A DNA stretch of 64,000 bases from Collinsella aerofaciens (GTDB taxonomy: Bacteria > Actinomycetota > Coriobacteriia > Coriobacteriales > Coriobacteriaceae). The position numbers and the translations under genes are program-made. This document shows, piece by piece, positions 1 through 8,532 of this stretch. The stretch lies in the NCBI RefSeq assembly GCF_028206995.1, contig NZ_JAQLFL010000001.1:1-64000 (forward strand), written 5' to 3'. The notes under the pieces were generated by a model. The model worked only from the letters and a program-made list of their open reading frames with translations. It made no database searches and had not been told where the DNA came from. Position 1 is the stretch's first letter; each line of letters begins with the position of its first letter.

Positions 1-686
1 CGGGCGTCCTCGAGCTCACCGTACTCCTCGACCAGGGGCATGAGCTCGTTCACCCGCTCGACGATGCGGCGCTGCTCGGCGAGAGGCGGAATCGGAAGAA
101 ATAGCTCTTTTAGCACTGCTGCTTTGATTCCTTTTGCGGTCGTCCCCGTGGCATGATCCTTAACTTGAATTTGGAACAGTGGAGATAGAATTATTTGGCA
201 GAACAGGGCATTGTCTGGACCAACTGTGCCGTAATTCTGAAGGGTAATGACACGCTGTCCACAGCTGCAACGTTTCATTTCGCATATCGCGCAATACCCC
301 ATCGGGGCTTCGGTTGTAAACAGCAAATCGCCACGGTGGGTCTCTCCGCGAGACAAGCGTGTTGCATATTCGTCTTCTGAAATATACTCCTCGCGTGTGT
401 AATCAATATAGCCTTGGCGAATGTTGCTCGCAGTCATTAGTCGAACACCTGAAGGTGATTTGTGAGGTGTTTTACCCCTGTAATCAATGAAGTTATATAC
501 GGTTTCCAGCCTTGCCCAAGCCCACCCCTCGGGCAGCTCCTCAAACGGCACTTCGTTCGCGATGCACTTATCGCTAGTCACGCGACCCTTGGCATCCACC
601 TTCTTCTCATAGGGGGAGCCATCGGAACCGGATTGGCTTTCAACTGTATTCGCGACAAGCGTTGTAAAATCTAGTGAGACGAGCAT
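1..686 (-). CDS. hsdS: Type I restriction specificity subunit HsdS, partial
   Basis: Specificity subunit of a type I restriction-modification complex; it reads the DNA target for HsdM/HsdR. The minus-strand frame is open from a stop near 721 to the window edge. It holds a linker with SPYEKK, IANEVPFEELPEGWAWARL, one target-recognition domain (about 150 residues, with several cysteines) and the conserved repeat LPIPPLAEQRRIVERVNEL. The gene continues off the left edge. The N-terminal helical segment that normally precedes the first linker is missing: the only start upstream of the linker is an ATG at 686 without a clear ribosome-binding site. This may be a 5'-truncated or silent specificity cassette, of the kind shuffled by inversion in some gut bacteria. 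Family assignment is firm; functional status is not. Confidence 0.85.
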   Translation of the reverse strand, partial: MLVSLDFTTLVANTVESQSGSDGSPYEKKVDAKGRVTSDKCIANEVPFEELPEGWAWARLETVYNFIDYRGKTPHKSPSGVRLMTASNIRQGYIDYTREEYISEDEYATRLSRGETHRGDLLFTTEAPMGYCAICEMKRCSCGQRVITLQNYGTVGPDNALFCQIILSPLFQIQVKDHATGTTAKGIKAAVLKELFLPIPPLAEQRRIVERVNELMPLVEEYGELEDA

Positions 687-785
687 CCCGGTTGCTCTAG
701 CGCTTCGATGCTCTGGTCTTTAGCGCCTTTCGTTCAGTGGGGGACTGACCGCAAGCGGCGTAAACAAGAAAGGGGGCAACCGAAA

Positions 786-2909
786 ATGAAAGCAACCGAG
801 GCAAATCTACTCGACCTTATGGGCGTGGCGAAGATGCAGTTCGTCATTCCCGTGTACCAGCGAATTTACTCGTGGAGTGTAAAAGAGTGCGAGGTGCTTT
901 GGGATGACGTCATGCGAGCGGGTCGTGATGGCGTATCGCACTTCGTGGGGTCAATGCTTTATATCCCCGAGTCCGAGAGCTCTGCCACGAGCATTTCGCG
1001 CGTGCTTCTGATTGACGGACAGCAGCGCATGACGACGTTTTCGTTGATGATTGCAGCTTTGGCTGACTATTTGGAGAGCAACCCCGACAAGGCTGGCTTC
1101 CTTGGCGACCTCAAAATCTCGGCGCTGAGGAAAAATTACCTCTTTAACGATGACGACTACAACGGTCTGGCACGCTACAAGCTGGTGCTCTCGCAGGACG
1201 ATAAAGAGACGCTGTTCTCCATCGTGTCTGGGGCTCCCGTGCCAGATGAAAAATCGGATCGCATTGTCGAAAACCATGCGTTCTTCCGTGAAAAGATGCA
1301 CGGGAAATCATTCGACCCTGCAAGGCTTTGGGCGGGGCTAAACCGCGTGCAGGTCATCGACACTAAGCTCACCGCTGGCGTTGATAATGCCCAGCTCATA
1401 TTTGAGTCCATGAACTCCAAGGGCAAGCCGCTCACGCCCATTGACCTCATCCGTAACTACGTTCTAATGTCGCTTCCCAACGACGAACAGACCAATCTTT
1501 ATGAGGGTTATTGGCATCCACTCGAGTGCTTGTTCGGAAAAGGCGGCGAGGACGAGTTCAATGCATTTATCTGGTACTGGCTGTGGCTTAAAGTTCCCAA
1601 TAGGATGCCGAAGGAGAACGAGGCCTACTACGAGTTTAAGCGCTATTTCGCCGACGACTACGATGGTGACACCGAGGGCCTGCTTAAGGAGCTGCGAGGG
1701 TATGCACATAGATACGCCAGTCTGTTCCTTGGTAAGGAGAAGGACGACGGACTGCGCCGAGTGTTCGGCAGAATCGTAAGCCTCGACGTGAAGCAGATAA
1801 GGCCCCTCTTAATGTTGCTTTATTCGGTTTACGAGGGGAATGGACTAGACCGCAATGCGTTTTTACGTATCTGCGAGACTATCGAGTCGTTTCTGTTCAG
1901 GCGAGCGGTTTGCGGCAGACTTACCACGGGCCTAAATAATTTCTTTGCCGGCATGTATCGCAATCTCGAGCAGCAGGACGATATCGAGGAGTACGTTACG
2001 GCGATGCTCCTTATCCACAGCAGCGGTATGACCGCATACTTTCCGACAGACGAGCATTTTGTCGAGGAGTTTAAGACGCGTGACTGCTACAACCGCTTCT
2101 CTAAAAAGCGCTATTACCTGGAACGCATGGAGAACTGGCACCACCCGAAGGAGTCCATCTCAGCCGACGATTACCAGATCGAGCACATCATGCCCCAGAC
2201 GATCGATGATGAGCACGGCTGGAAGGAATCGCTTGGTGAGAACTGGGAAGACGTCCACGACAGGCTGTGCAACAACTTGGGAAATCTTACGCTGACGGGC
2301 TACAACCAGGAGTACTCAAACCGGTCGTTCTCGGACAAGCTCAATCTGCCTGACGTCGGATTTAAGTGCAGTCCGCTCTACCTGAACAAGTCGATCGCCT
2401 CGCGTGAAAAATGGGGTGAGGAAGAGATTGGACAGCGCGCGAACGAGCTGGCGAAAGAGGCGTGTGAGATATGGAAATATCCCGACCTTCCGGCAGACGT
2501 CGTCGACAAGTACCGTCCTTCTCGCGGGGAGTCTGATGAGGCTCCTATCTGGACTCTGCAGGAGAATCACCCCACCTTTGCCGAAGGTGGGCTCAACCAG
2601 AAGCTTTTCGATGAGGTGCGCGAGTCCGTTCTGAGTGGTAACCCTTCGTGGGAGTCCTACATAGCTAAGTACTATGTAGGCTTCAGGTCGGGCAAGCGAA
2701 AACTGCATGCCGTGTTAGAAGGCAGGACCAGCAACGGTGGTTGGATTGCCGTTGGCTTGGCAAAGAGTGTGGATGATCTAACGGATCCAGAGGACATGTG
2801 CCAGGACAAGCGTACGCAGGGTGGATTTGGCCCGGGCTTACCCACTTACGTTGCGCTTCGGAATGCCGATGACATTCCTGCGGTGCTCGATCTCATAAAG
2901 CAGTGCTAG
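786..2909 (+). CDS. GmrSD/DUF262-family nuclease with HNH (DUF1524) domain
   Basis: Probable modification-dependent restriction or anti-phage nuclease, about 707 aa. The N-terminal DUF262 domain shows IPVYQR (residues 21-26) and DGQQRMTTF (about 76), the ParB-like NTPase signature of GmrS. FESMNSKGKPLTPIDLIRNY follows. The DUF1524 HNH motif YQIEHIMPQT lies near 462, with NNLGNLTLTGYN near 495. The last ~100 residues look like a DUF5655-type domain. I chose the ATG at 786 over 708 because AAAGGGGG sits just upstream and the product then begins directly at the domain. It lies beside hsdS, so both fit a defence island. Whether it cuts modified DNA, as GmrSD does, cannot be read from sequence. 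Confidence 0.85.
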   Translation: MKATEANLLDLMGVAKMQFVIPVYQRIYSWSVKECEVLWDDVMRAGRDGVSHFVGSMLYIPESESSATSISRVLLIDGQQRMTTFSLMIAALADYLESNPDKAGFLGDLKISALRKNYLFNDDDYNGLARYKLVLSQDDKETLFSIVSGAPVPDEKSDRIVENHAFFREKMHGKSFDPARLWAGLNRVQVIDTKLTAGVDNAQLIFESMNSKGKPLTPIDLIRNYVLMSLPNDEQTNLYEGYWHPLECLFGKGGEDEFNAFIWYWLWLKVPNRMPKENEAYYEFKRYFADDYDGDTEGLLKELRGYAHRYASLFLGKEKDDGLRRVFGRIVSLDVKQIRPLLMLLYSVYEGNGLDRNAFLRICETIESFLFRRAVCGRLTTGLNNFFAGMYRNLEQQDDIEEYVTAMLLIHSSGMTAYFPTDEHFVEEFKTRDCYNRFSKKRYYLERMENWHHPKESISADDYQIEHIMPQTIDDEHGWKESLGENWEDVHDRLCNNLGNLTLTGYNQEYSNRSFSDKLNLPDVGFKCSPLYLNKSIASREKWGEEEIGQRANELAKEACEIWKYPDLPADVVDKYRPSRGESDEAPIWTLQENHPTFAEGGLNQKLFDEVRESVLSGNPSWESYIAKYYVGFRSGKRKLHAVLEGRTSNGGWIAVGLAKSVDDLTDPEDMCQDKRTQGGFGPGLPTYVALRNADDIPAVLDLIKQC

Positions 2910-2915
2910 GTTGAA

Positions 2916-2938
2916 GGCTGGGAATCTAGTTCCCGGCC
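2916..2938. terminator. Hairpin between convergent genes
   Basis: GGCTGGGAA and TTCCCGGCC form a 9-bp stem with a TCTAG loop, directly after the GmrSD-like gene and just beyond the stop of the convergent unknown gene. The following T-run is weak, so termination is inferred from position. Confidence 0.45.
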
Positions 2939-2976
2939 CTTGCCAGCTCAAAATCGTCGATGGCTCGTCCGCCCGT

Positions 2977-3399
2977 CTACACCCTTACGATCCTGCGGGC
3001 CGCACTCAACAGCTCGTACTCCCTCTGGCTCCACTGGCACAGCTCGGCAGCCTCGACGGCATCTCGGCACAGGTCCAGGAATACCTCGGCTCCCTCGCAG
3101 AAGCACTCGCGGGCAAAGGCACCGGATCCGTCCGCGACGCACACGCCGTCGGCAAAGAACTTCCAGCTGGACGGCTCGCGCGAGTCGTCTCCGAGCAGCT
3201 TGATCTGCAGTACGTGCGGATTTCCAGCAGCACAGAGCTCTTCCTCGAGCAGCTGCACGGTAAAACGCATCTGGTGGGAGAGACTGCTCTTGACCATGGC
3301 CGAGGCATAGCCGCTCGGCCCGTCCAGAAGATGCATTCGTTTTGGCTTCGCTGCCAGATTGTGGAAGTTGCGCTCGCTGCGCACAGAGAAAATGTCCAT
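2977..3399 (-). CDS. Hypothetical protein, 140 aa
   Basis: I do not recognise a family. The ATG at 3399 is preceded by AAAGGAG at good spacing, so I use it instead of the longer in-frame upstream opening. The product begins MDIFSVRSERNFHNLA, is soluble in appearance (no membrane segment), and is mixed alpha/beta with several cysteines (ECFCEG near residue 98). It is convergent with the GmrSD-like gene, and the unknown membrane protein upstream ends in a strong terminator, so it is probably transcribed alone. Codon use matches the chromosome core more than the defence genes to its left. Confidence 0.65.
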   Translation of the reverse strand: MDIFSVRSERNFHNLAAKPKRMHLLDGPSGYASAMVKSSLSHQMRFTVQLLEEELCAAGNPHVLQIKLLGDDSREPSSWKFFADGVCVADGSGAFARECFCEGAEVFLDLCRDAVEAAELCQWSQREYELLSAARRIVRV

Positions 3400-3547
3400 A
3401 CGGACTCCTTTCATCGATGCTGGCAGGGCCACCGTGCCTCTTGGCCGGTTGGCGTCGGGATCGTGGAGCCAACTCTCTACCCCGACTCTGGATAAAACGC
3501 GCCCGCTCCTTGCGGGCACGATGGAGTCTATCAGCGCGCGCGGACAA

Positions 3548-3587
3548 AAATCAACCCCGTGCGGCAATGAGCGCACGGGGTTGATTT
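3548..3587 (-). terminator. Intrinsic terminator of the 3617-4603 gene
   Basis: A perfect 16-bp stem (3548-3563 with 3572-3587, starting AAATCAACCCCGTGCG) closes an 8-nt loop. On the minus strand it runs into TTTTTG. It lies just past the stop at 3617. Confidence 0.85.
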
Positions 3588-3616
3588 GGTCTACGACCCT
3601 CAGTTTTCGGCATCTG

Positions 3617-4603
3617 TTACTCGTCGTCTCCGTCGTTGGGGTCGCCCTTGAGGGTGTTGATGTCCAGGTACTCGTCATCGTTCTCTTTTTGCTGGGTCTC
3701 CGACTCCGCTTGGGTGGGGCCGGAGAACAGCCGGAATCCCTCAAACGCAATGACGCCGAGCAGGGCAATGACAATGGCGATAAAGGCAACCTTGACTGCT
3801 TGCGGAAATTCCGAGAAACGCAGCGCCTTTTCCTCGGCGTAATAATCGGCGAAGCGCTCTTCGCCCGTGCTTTTGGTATACGCCGGCGCGGACGCGGCCT
3901 CCGGGTCATATTCCGGTGCAGGCGTGGCAGCGTACGGATCGTTGAGATAATCGCTCGATGCGGTGCCATAGTCCTCGGTCTCGATGCGACCGTTGCCAGC
4001 ATAGTCATCGGAATAATCGGAATATGTCGCACCGCCTTCATAGTCCGCGGCGCTCGTGTTGGCGGCAAAAAGCGGGTTAACTGGAACGTCGAGCGCCGGC
4101 ATGCCGGTAGAGGTCTCATCCAGATCGGCTGCAGCCCAGGAATCGTAGGCAACCTGACGGGCAACGGGCTCATCGAGCCTTGCGACCGGAGGCTTGCGTG
4201 CCGCAGGAACAGGCAACTGCTGGGCGCTGTACATAACAGTGCTGTCGGCCGATTTGCCCTGCGTCGCTGCAGCGAGAAATGCCGCCGTCTCGGACGGGTC
4301 GCTTGCGGGGCGGGGAGCGGGCGTGGGCGCCGAAGTGGGTGCGGGCGTAGGCGCGGGTGTCGAAACAGCCAACTGCGCAGGAGTCGGCGCAGATGCGGTC
4401 TTAGGCGCAAGTGCGGGATTGGGGTTTGACGGGCGAGCCCCGCCGCCCATGAGTTCGTCGGCGGTCCACGGGCGATCATTCATCACGTCGTCAAGGCTCA
4501 GCGAAAACAGGTCGTCTTCACTCTCATCGAACATGCGGTGCACATGTCCACCAATTGCCGGAATCAATCCGCGACCGGTGCATGATGCCTTGCTCAACGC
4601 CAT
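3617..4603 (-). CDS. Unknown Ala/Pro-rich single-pass membrane protein
   Basis: A 328-aa protein of unknown function. The start at 4603 has AAAGGAT upstream and gives MALSKASCTGRGLIPAIGGH; the longer frame to 4699 has no better signal. An N-terminal segment of about 75 residues (FSLSLDDVMNDRPWTADELM) is followed by a low-complexity Ala/Pro/Thr stretch, then a Tyr/Asp/Glu-rich region. One hydrophobic segment lies near residues 265-290 (VAFIAIVIALLGVIAFEGF), and the tail is strongly acidic. A long disordered cytoplasmic part with a C-terminal anchor is the likely topology, but orientation is inferred. It is transcribed alone, ending at a strong terminator. No close family is apparent to me. Confidence 0.6.
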   Translation of the reverse strand: MALSKASCTGRGLIPAIGGHVHRMFDESEDDLFSLSLDDVMNDRPWTADELMGGGARPSNPNPALAPKTASAPTPAQLAVSTPAPTPAPTSAPTPAPRPASDPSETAAFLAAATQGKSADSTVMYSAQQLPVPAARKPPVARLDEPVARQVAYDSWAAADLDETSTGMPALDVPVNPLFAANTSAADYEGGATYSDYSDDYAGNGRIETEDYGTASSDYLNDPYAATPAPEYDPEAASAPAYTKSTGEERFADYYAEEKALRFSEFPQAVKVAFIAIVIALLGVIAFEGFRLFSGPTQAESETQQKENDDEYLDINTLKGDPNDGDDE

Positions 4604-4725
4604 TCTGTTCCATCCTTTCGAAATGCTAATGACATCGATTATATGGAACTTCCCAAGCGGCTCGGTCTTGGATTCGTGCTTTCCAGAACTCGCGCCCAAA
4701 AGGGGAGGGTAATCCAGGCGAGTGC

Positions 4726-5379
4726 CTACTTGTCGCCGGCCGCCGCCTTGGCCTCATTGAGGTAGCTATAGAAGCTGTACTTGGAGATGCCAAAGAACTC
4801 GCAGGCGCGCTCGCTCGACTTGGAAATGAGGAAGGCGCCGCGACGGTCAAGGTAGCCAATGGCACGAATGCGCTCGTCTTTGGTCATGAGTGCCGCGGGC
4901 TTGCCCACAAACTGCTCGCACTCGTGCAGCAGGTCTTCGAGCAGGTCGCCGATATTCTTGGTAATGGGCTCGGGTTCGGTATAGCCCGTGCCGCCGGTGC
5001 CGGTAAAGGCGTCGAGCGAACGCTCAAAAGCCTTCATAAGCGTAATGTCAAAGTTGATGCCCAAAATGCCGACGGGCTTGCCCTCGTCGTTGCGGATAAA
5101 GATCGTCGACGATTTGAGCAGCTTGCCGTCGGTGGTTTTAGTGAGGTACGGCTCGCGGTCGTGTACATCGGTGGCGCCCTCGTGCATGGACTCAAACACG
5201 ATATGGCTGGGGCCGTCACCCAGTTTGCGCCCGCTGACGTGGCCGTTTTCGATCACTACGATGGAGTGGTCTACGTCCTCGGTCTCCAGATCGTGGACGA
5301 CGACTTCGCAGTTGGGGCCAAATTGGAGCGCCAGGCCGTGTGCGAGGCGCTTGTAAAACTCAATCTGTGCGGGGGTCAT
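4726..5379 (-). CDS. YheO-like PAS/HTH transcriptional regulator
   Basis: A 217-aa regulator of the YheO/DauR type. Residues 10-130 form the YheO-type PAS domain (NCEVVVHDLET, VGILGINFDIT). Residues 165-217 form the C-terminal HTH domain (RGAFLISKSSERACEFFGIS, YSFYSYLNEAK). Family members often control amino-acid catabolic genes in response to small ligands. It is divergent from ygeX across a 277-bp region that holds a 14-bp inverted repeat, so control of the ygeX-ygeY-ygeW genes is the obvious inference. AGGAAGG precedes the ATG at 5379. Confidence 0.85.
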   Translation of the reverse strand: MTPAQIEFYKRLAHGLALQFGPNCEVVVHDLETEDVDHSIVVIENGHVSGRKLGDGPSHIVFESMHEGATDVHDREPYLTKTTDGKLLKSSTIFIRNDEGKPVGILGINFDITLMKAFERSLDAFTGTGGTGYTEPEPITKNIGDLLEDLLHECEQFVGKPAALMTKDERIRAIGYLDRRGAFLISKSSERACEFFGISKYSFYSYLNEAKAAAGDK

Positions 5380-5519
5380 GGGTACCTTCCTAAAAATTAG
5401 TTTGGGCTCACTGTGCCATAAACCACACCTGTTCGCAAATAACGAAAGCGTCGCTGCGTTGTGTGACCGTTCGGCGGCGAAAAAGTACCGATTACGGCAA
5501 CAAACAATTCGTTAGGTAT

Positions 5520-5568
5520 GCCAATCAAAAAGTGTGATAGAACATTACTAACAAACTTTTTGTTTGGC
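5520..5568. promoter_or_regulatory. Inverted repeat in the regulator/ygeX divergent region
   Basis: GCCAATCAAAAAGT (5520-5533) is mirrored by ACTTTTTGTTTGGC (5555-5568): 14-nt arms with one mismatch and a 21-nt spacer. It sits about 90 bp upstream of the ygeX start and 140 bp from the regulator start. It is a candidate operator for the YheO-type regulator. The rest of 5380-5656 shows no gene. Confidence 0.5.
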
Positions 5569-5656
5569 ATCCACATAAAAGTTCAGCCGTGTGAATGGGA
5601 TCGGGCTGAAACGCGTATGCGGGGGCCGGCAAGAGAGAACTTAAGGAGTTCACCGT

Positions 5657-6871
5657 ATGGCCGATAAGATCCAGTGGGCGAGCAACACGATGCCCAAGAG
5701 CGATGACAAGCACTTGGGAATCATGAGTCTCGACCACGTGAAGAAGGCCCGCGCCTTCCACCAGTCGTTCCCCCAGTACACCGTCACTCCGCTTGCCCGC
5801 CTGGACGGCCAGGCCGCGCGTCTGGGCCTGTCCAACCTGTGCGTTAAGGACGAGAGCTATCGCTTTGGCCTCAACGCCTTTAAGGTCCTGGGCGGCTCGT
5901 TTGCCATGGCCAACTATATTGCCGACGAGACCGGCAAGGACGTTGCCGACTGCACCTTCGATTACCTGACCTCCGACCAGCTGGCCAAGGACTTTGGCCA
6001 GGCCACCTTCTTTACCGCTACCGACGGCAATCATGGCCGCGGCGTGGCATGGGCTGCCAACAAGCTGGGCCAGAAGGCCGTCGTTCACATGCCCAAGGGT
6101 TCCACCAAGCCCCGCTTCGATAACATCGCCGCCGAGGGCGCAACGGTGACCATCGAAGAGGTCAACTACGACGAGTGCGTGCGCATGGCCGCCGCCGAGG
6201 CCGACGCCTGCGAGCGCGGCGTCATCGTTCAGGACACCGCCTGGGAGGGCTACGAGAAGATCCCGTCTTGGATCATGGAGGGCTACGGCACCATGGCTTC
6301 CGAGGCTGCCGAGCAGCTGCGCGAGATGGCCATCAACCGCCCGACGCACGTGTTTGTCCAGGCTGGCGTGGGTTCGCTCGCCGGCGCCGTGGTGGGCTAC
6401 TTCACCAACCTGTATCCCGATAACCCGCCCACCTTCGTCGTGGTCGAGTGCGCTCCGGCCGCCTGCCTGTACAAGGGCGCTGCCGCCGGCGACGGCGATC
6501 CGCGTATCGTGGACGGTGACATGCCCTCCATCATGGCCGGTCTGTGCTGCGGCGAGCCCAACATCCTGGGCTGGGATATCCTGCGCAACCATGCCACCGC
6601 CTTCGTGTCCTGCCCCGACTGGGTCACCGCTCGCGGCATGCGCACCCTGGGCGCCCCCGAGAAGGGCGACCCGCGCGTCATCTCCGGCGAGTCCGGCGCG
6701 GTGACCACTGGCCTGGTCGAGACCCTCATGCTCGATCCTGAGTACGCCGAGCTCAAAGAGCTCATCGGCCTGGATAAGACGAGCTCCGTGCTCTGCTTCT
6801 CCACGGAAGGTGACACCGATCCGGATCAGTACCGTCGCATCGTCTGGGAAGGCGAATACCCCACTTGCTAA
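5657..6871 (+). CDS. ygeX: Diaminopropionate ammonia-lyase
   Basis: PLP-dependent fold-type II enzyme that converts 2,3-diaminopropionate to pyruvate and ammonia in the cytoplasm. The 404-aa length is typical. The Schiff-base lysine is K76 in LNAFKVLGGS, and TDGNHGRGV (122-130) and GVGSLAGAVVG follow. Strong RBS (AAGGAG) before ATG 5657. It leads the ygeX-ygeY-ygeW set, the same trio found with hydantoinase and Mo-hydroxylase genes in E. coli and in gut purine degraders. In the uric-acid pathways reported for gut bacteria, this lyase is proposed to act late in breakdown of the opened purine ring. The local role is inferred from that context. Confidence 0.95.
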   Translation: MADKIQWASNTMPKSDDKHLGIMSLDHVKKARAFHQSFPQYTVTPLARLDGQAARLGLSNLCVKDESYRFGLNAFKVLGGSFAMANYIADETGKDVADCTFDYLTSDQLAKDFGQATFFTATDGNHGRGVAWAANKLGQKAVVHMPKGSTKPRFDNIAAEGATVTIEEVNYDECVRMAAAEADACERGVIVQDTAWEGYEKIPSWIMEGYGTMASEAAEQLREMAINRPTHVFVQAGVGSLAGAVVGYFTNLYPDNPPTFVVVECAPAACLYKGAAAGDGDPRIVDGDMPSIMAGLCCGEPNILGWDILRNHATAFVSCPDWVTARGMRTLGAPEKGDPRVISGESGAVTTGLVETLMLDPEYAELKELIGLDKTSSVLCFSTEGDTDPDQYRRIVWEGEYPTC

Positions 6872-6878
6872 TCGTTGG

Positions 6879-6905
6879 GGCGGAGTAAATAGGTATCGCT
6901 CCGCC
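6879..6905 (+). other. Intergenic stem-loop between ygeX and ygeY
   Basis: GGCGGAG and CTCCGCC form a 7-bp stem around a 13-nt loop, with no T-run. It may separate or stabilise transcript segments within the operon. Confidence 0.35.
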
Positions 6906-6945
6906 ACCTCACAGGTAGATTCCTTAGTTTGAAAGGTTATGAACA

Positions 6946-8331
6946 ATGGCTAAAGAACTCGATTTCGACGCTATCAAGGCTGCTGCTGAGTCCCATCGTG
7001 CTGATATGACTCGCTTCCTGCGCGCCATGATCTCTCACCCCTCTGAGTCCTGCGAGGAGGGTGAGGTCGTCGCTTGCATTAAGGCCGAGATGGAGAGCCT
7101 TGGCTATGACGAGGTCAAGGTCGACGGCCTGGGTAACGTCATGGGCTTTATGGGCGAGGGCGACAAGATCATCGCCATCGACTCTCACATCGACACCGTC
7201 GGCATCGGCAACATCGATAACTGGGATGCCGATCCTTATGAGGGCTACGAGACCGACGAGATCATCTATGGCCGCGGCGGCTCCGACCAGGAGGGTGGCA
7301 TGGCTTCTGCTACCTACGCTGCCAAGATGATGAAGGACATGGGCCTCATCCCCGAGGGCTACAAGATCATGGTCGTCGGCACCGTCCAGGAAGAGGACTG
7401 CGACGGCATGTGCTGGCAGTACATCTACAACAAGGACGGCATTAAGCCCGAATTCGTCATTTCCACCGAGCCCACCGACGGCGGCATCTATCGCGGTCAC
7501 CGCGGCCGCATGGAGATCCGCGTCGACGTTCACGGCACCTCCTGCCACGGCTCTGCTCCCGACCGCGGCGACAATGCCATCTACAAGATGGCCGACATCA
7601 TCGCCGACGTTCGCGCTCTCAACAACAACGGCTGCGACGAGTCGACCGACATCAAGGGCCTCGTCAAGATGCTCGATCCCAAGTACAACCCCGAGCACTT
7701 CGAGGACGCCCGCTTCCTGGGCCGCGGCACCTGCACCGTCAGCCAGATCTTCTACACCAGCCCCAGCCGTTGCGCTGTCGCTGACTCCTGCGCCATCTCC
7801 ATCGACCGTCGCATGACCGCCGGTGAGACCTGGGAGTCCTGCCTGGACGAGATCCGTAACCTGCCGGCAGCCAAGAAGTACGGCGACGACGTGAAGGTCT
7901 CCATGTACATGTACGACCGTCCGTCCTGGACCGGTGAGGTCTACGAGACCGAGGCTTACTTCCCCACGTGGATCAACAAGGAGACCGCTCCGCACGTCAA
8001 GGCCCTCGTCGACGCCCATAAGGCTATGTTCGGTGACGAGCGCATCGGCTGCGAGCCCAGCATGGACAAGCGCACCGGTCGTCCGCTGTGCGACAAGTGG
8101 ACCTTCTCCACGAACTGCGTTTCCATCCAGGGCCGCTACGGCATCCCCTGCGTCGGCTTTGGCCCGGGTGCCGAGTCTCAGGCTCACGCTCCCAACGAGG
8201 TCACCTACAAGGACGACCTGGTCACCGCTGCCGCCATGTATGTGGCTGCCCTGAACCTCTACGATCCGAGCCAGGCCGATGGCGATGCCACCGTGTTCCG
8301 CGCCGGTCTGACCAACAACAAGATCGACTAG
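6946..8331 (+). CDS. ygeY: M20-family hydrolase YgeY
   Basis: A 461-aa zinc-dependent amidohydrolase of the M20 peptidase/deacylase family, YgeY subgroup. Visible metal-site elements are DSHIDTVG (H81, D83), GGSDQEGG (D114) and VQEEDCDG (E149/E150). FSTNCVSIQ and a late histidine (AHAPNE) fit the C-terminal site. In related loci YgeY sits with diaminopropionate lyase and the YgeW carbamoyltransferase, and is thought to hydrolyse an amide or carbamoyl intermediate; the substrate is not established from sequence. It is 74 bp downstream of ygeX on the same strand, probably the same operon. Confidence 0.92.
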   Translation: MAKELDFDAIKAAAESHRADMTRFLRAMISHPSESCEEGEVVACIKAEMESLGYDEVKVDGLGNVMGFMGEGDKIIAIDSHIDTVGIGNIDNWDADPYEGYETDEIIYGRGGSDQEGGMASATYAAKMMKDMGLIPEGYKIMVVGTVQEEDCDGMCWQYIYNKDGIKPEFVISTEPTDGGIYRGHRGRMEIRVDVHGTSCHGSAPDRGDNAIYKMADIIADVRALNNNGCDESTDIKGLVKMLDPKYNPEHFEDARFLGRGTCTVSQIFYTSPSRCAVADSCAISIDRRMTAGETWESCLDEIRNLPAAKKYGDDVKVSMYMYDRPSWTGEVYETEAYFPTWINKETAPHVKALVDAHKAMFGDERIGCEPSMDKRTGRPLCDKWTFSTNCVSIQGRYGIPCVGFGPGAESQAHAPNEVTYKDDLVTAAAMYVAALNLYDPSQADGDATVFRAGLTNNKID

Positions 8332-8532
8332 TCCCATTCCTCGATCTTGTTGAGCCAGGGACAGTTTATGCCCCCGGCACCCCCTGTTGACTTGGGGCCC
8401 GCGGTCGTTATCTCCCATGCTTCCTCAACGGTAGCGGGTCCTCGTCATGGTGCTCTGCATGTTCTAGCCACACGCGCATGCCGGAGCACATCTACTCATT
8501 GCGATCGTTTCATCTTTAGAAAGGACATTTCC

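Noticed and set aside
3359..4429. 356-aa plus-strand frame opposite the membrane protein gene
   Set aside because: Arg/Gly/Cys-rich translation without a start signal. The minus strand has an RBS, a membrane helix and a terminator.
5525..8418. Long minus-strand open frames across ygeX and ygeY
   Set aside because: Low-complexity Val/Gly/His/Ala composition and no RBS; shadows of the two real genes.
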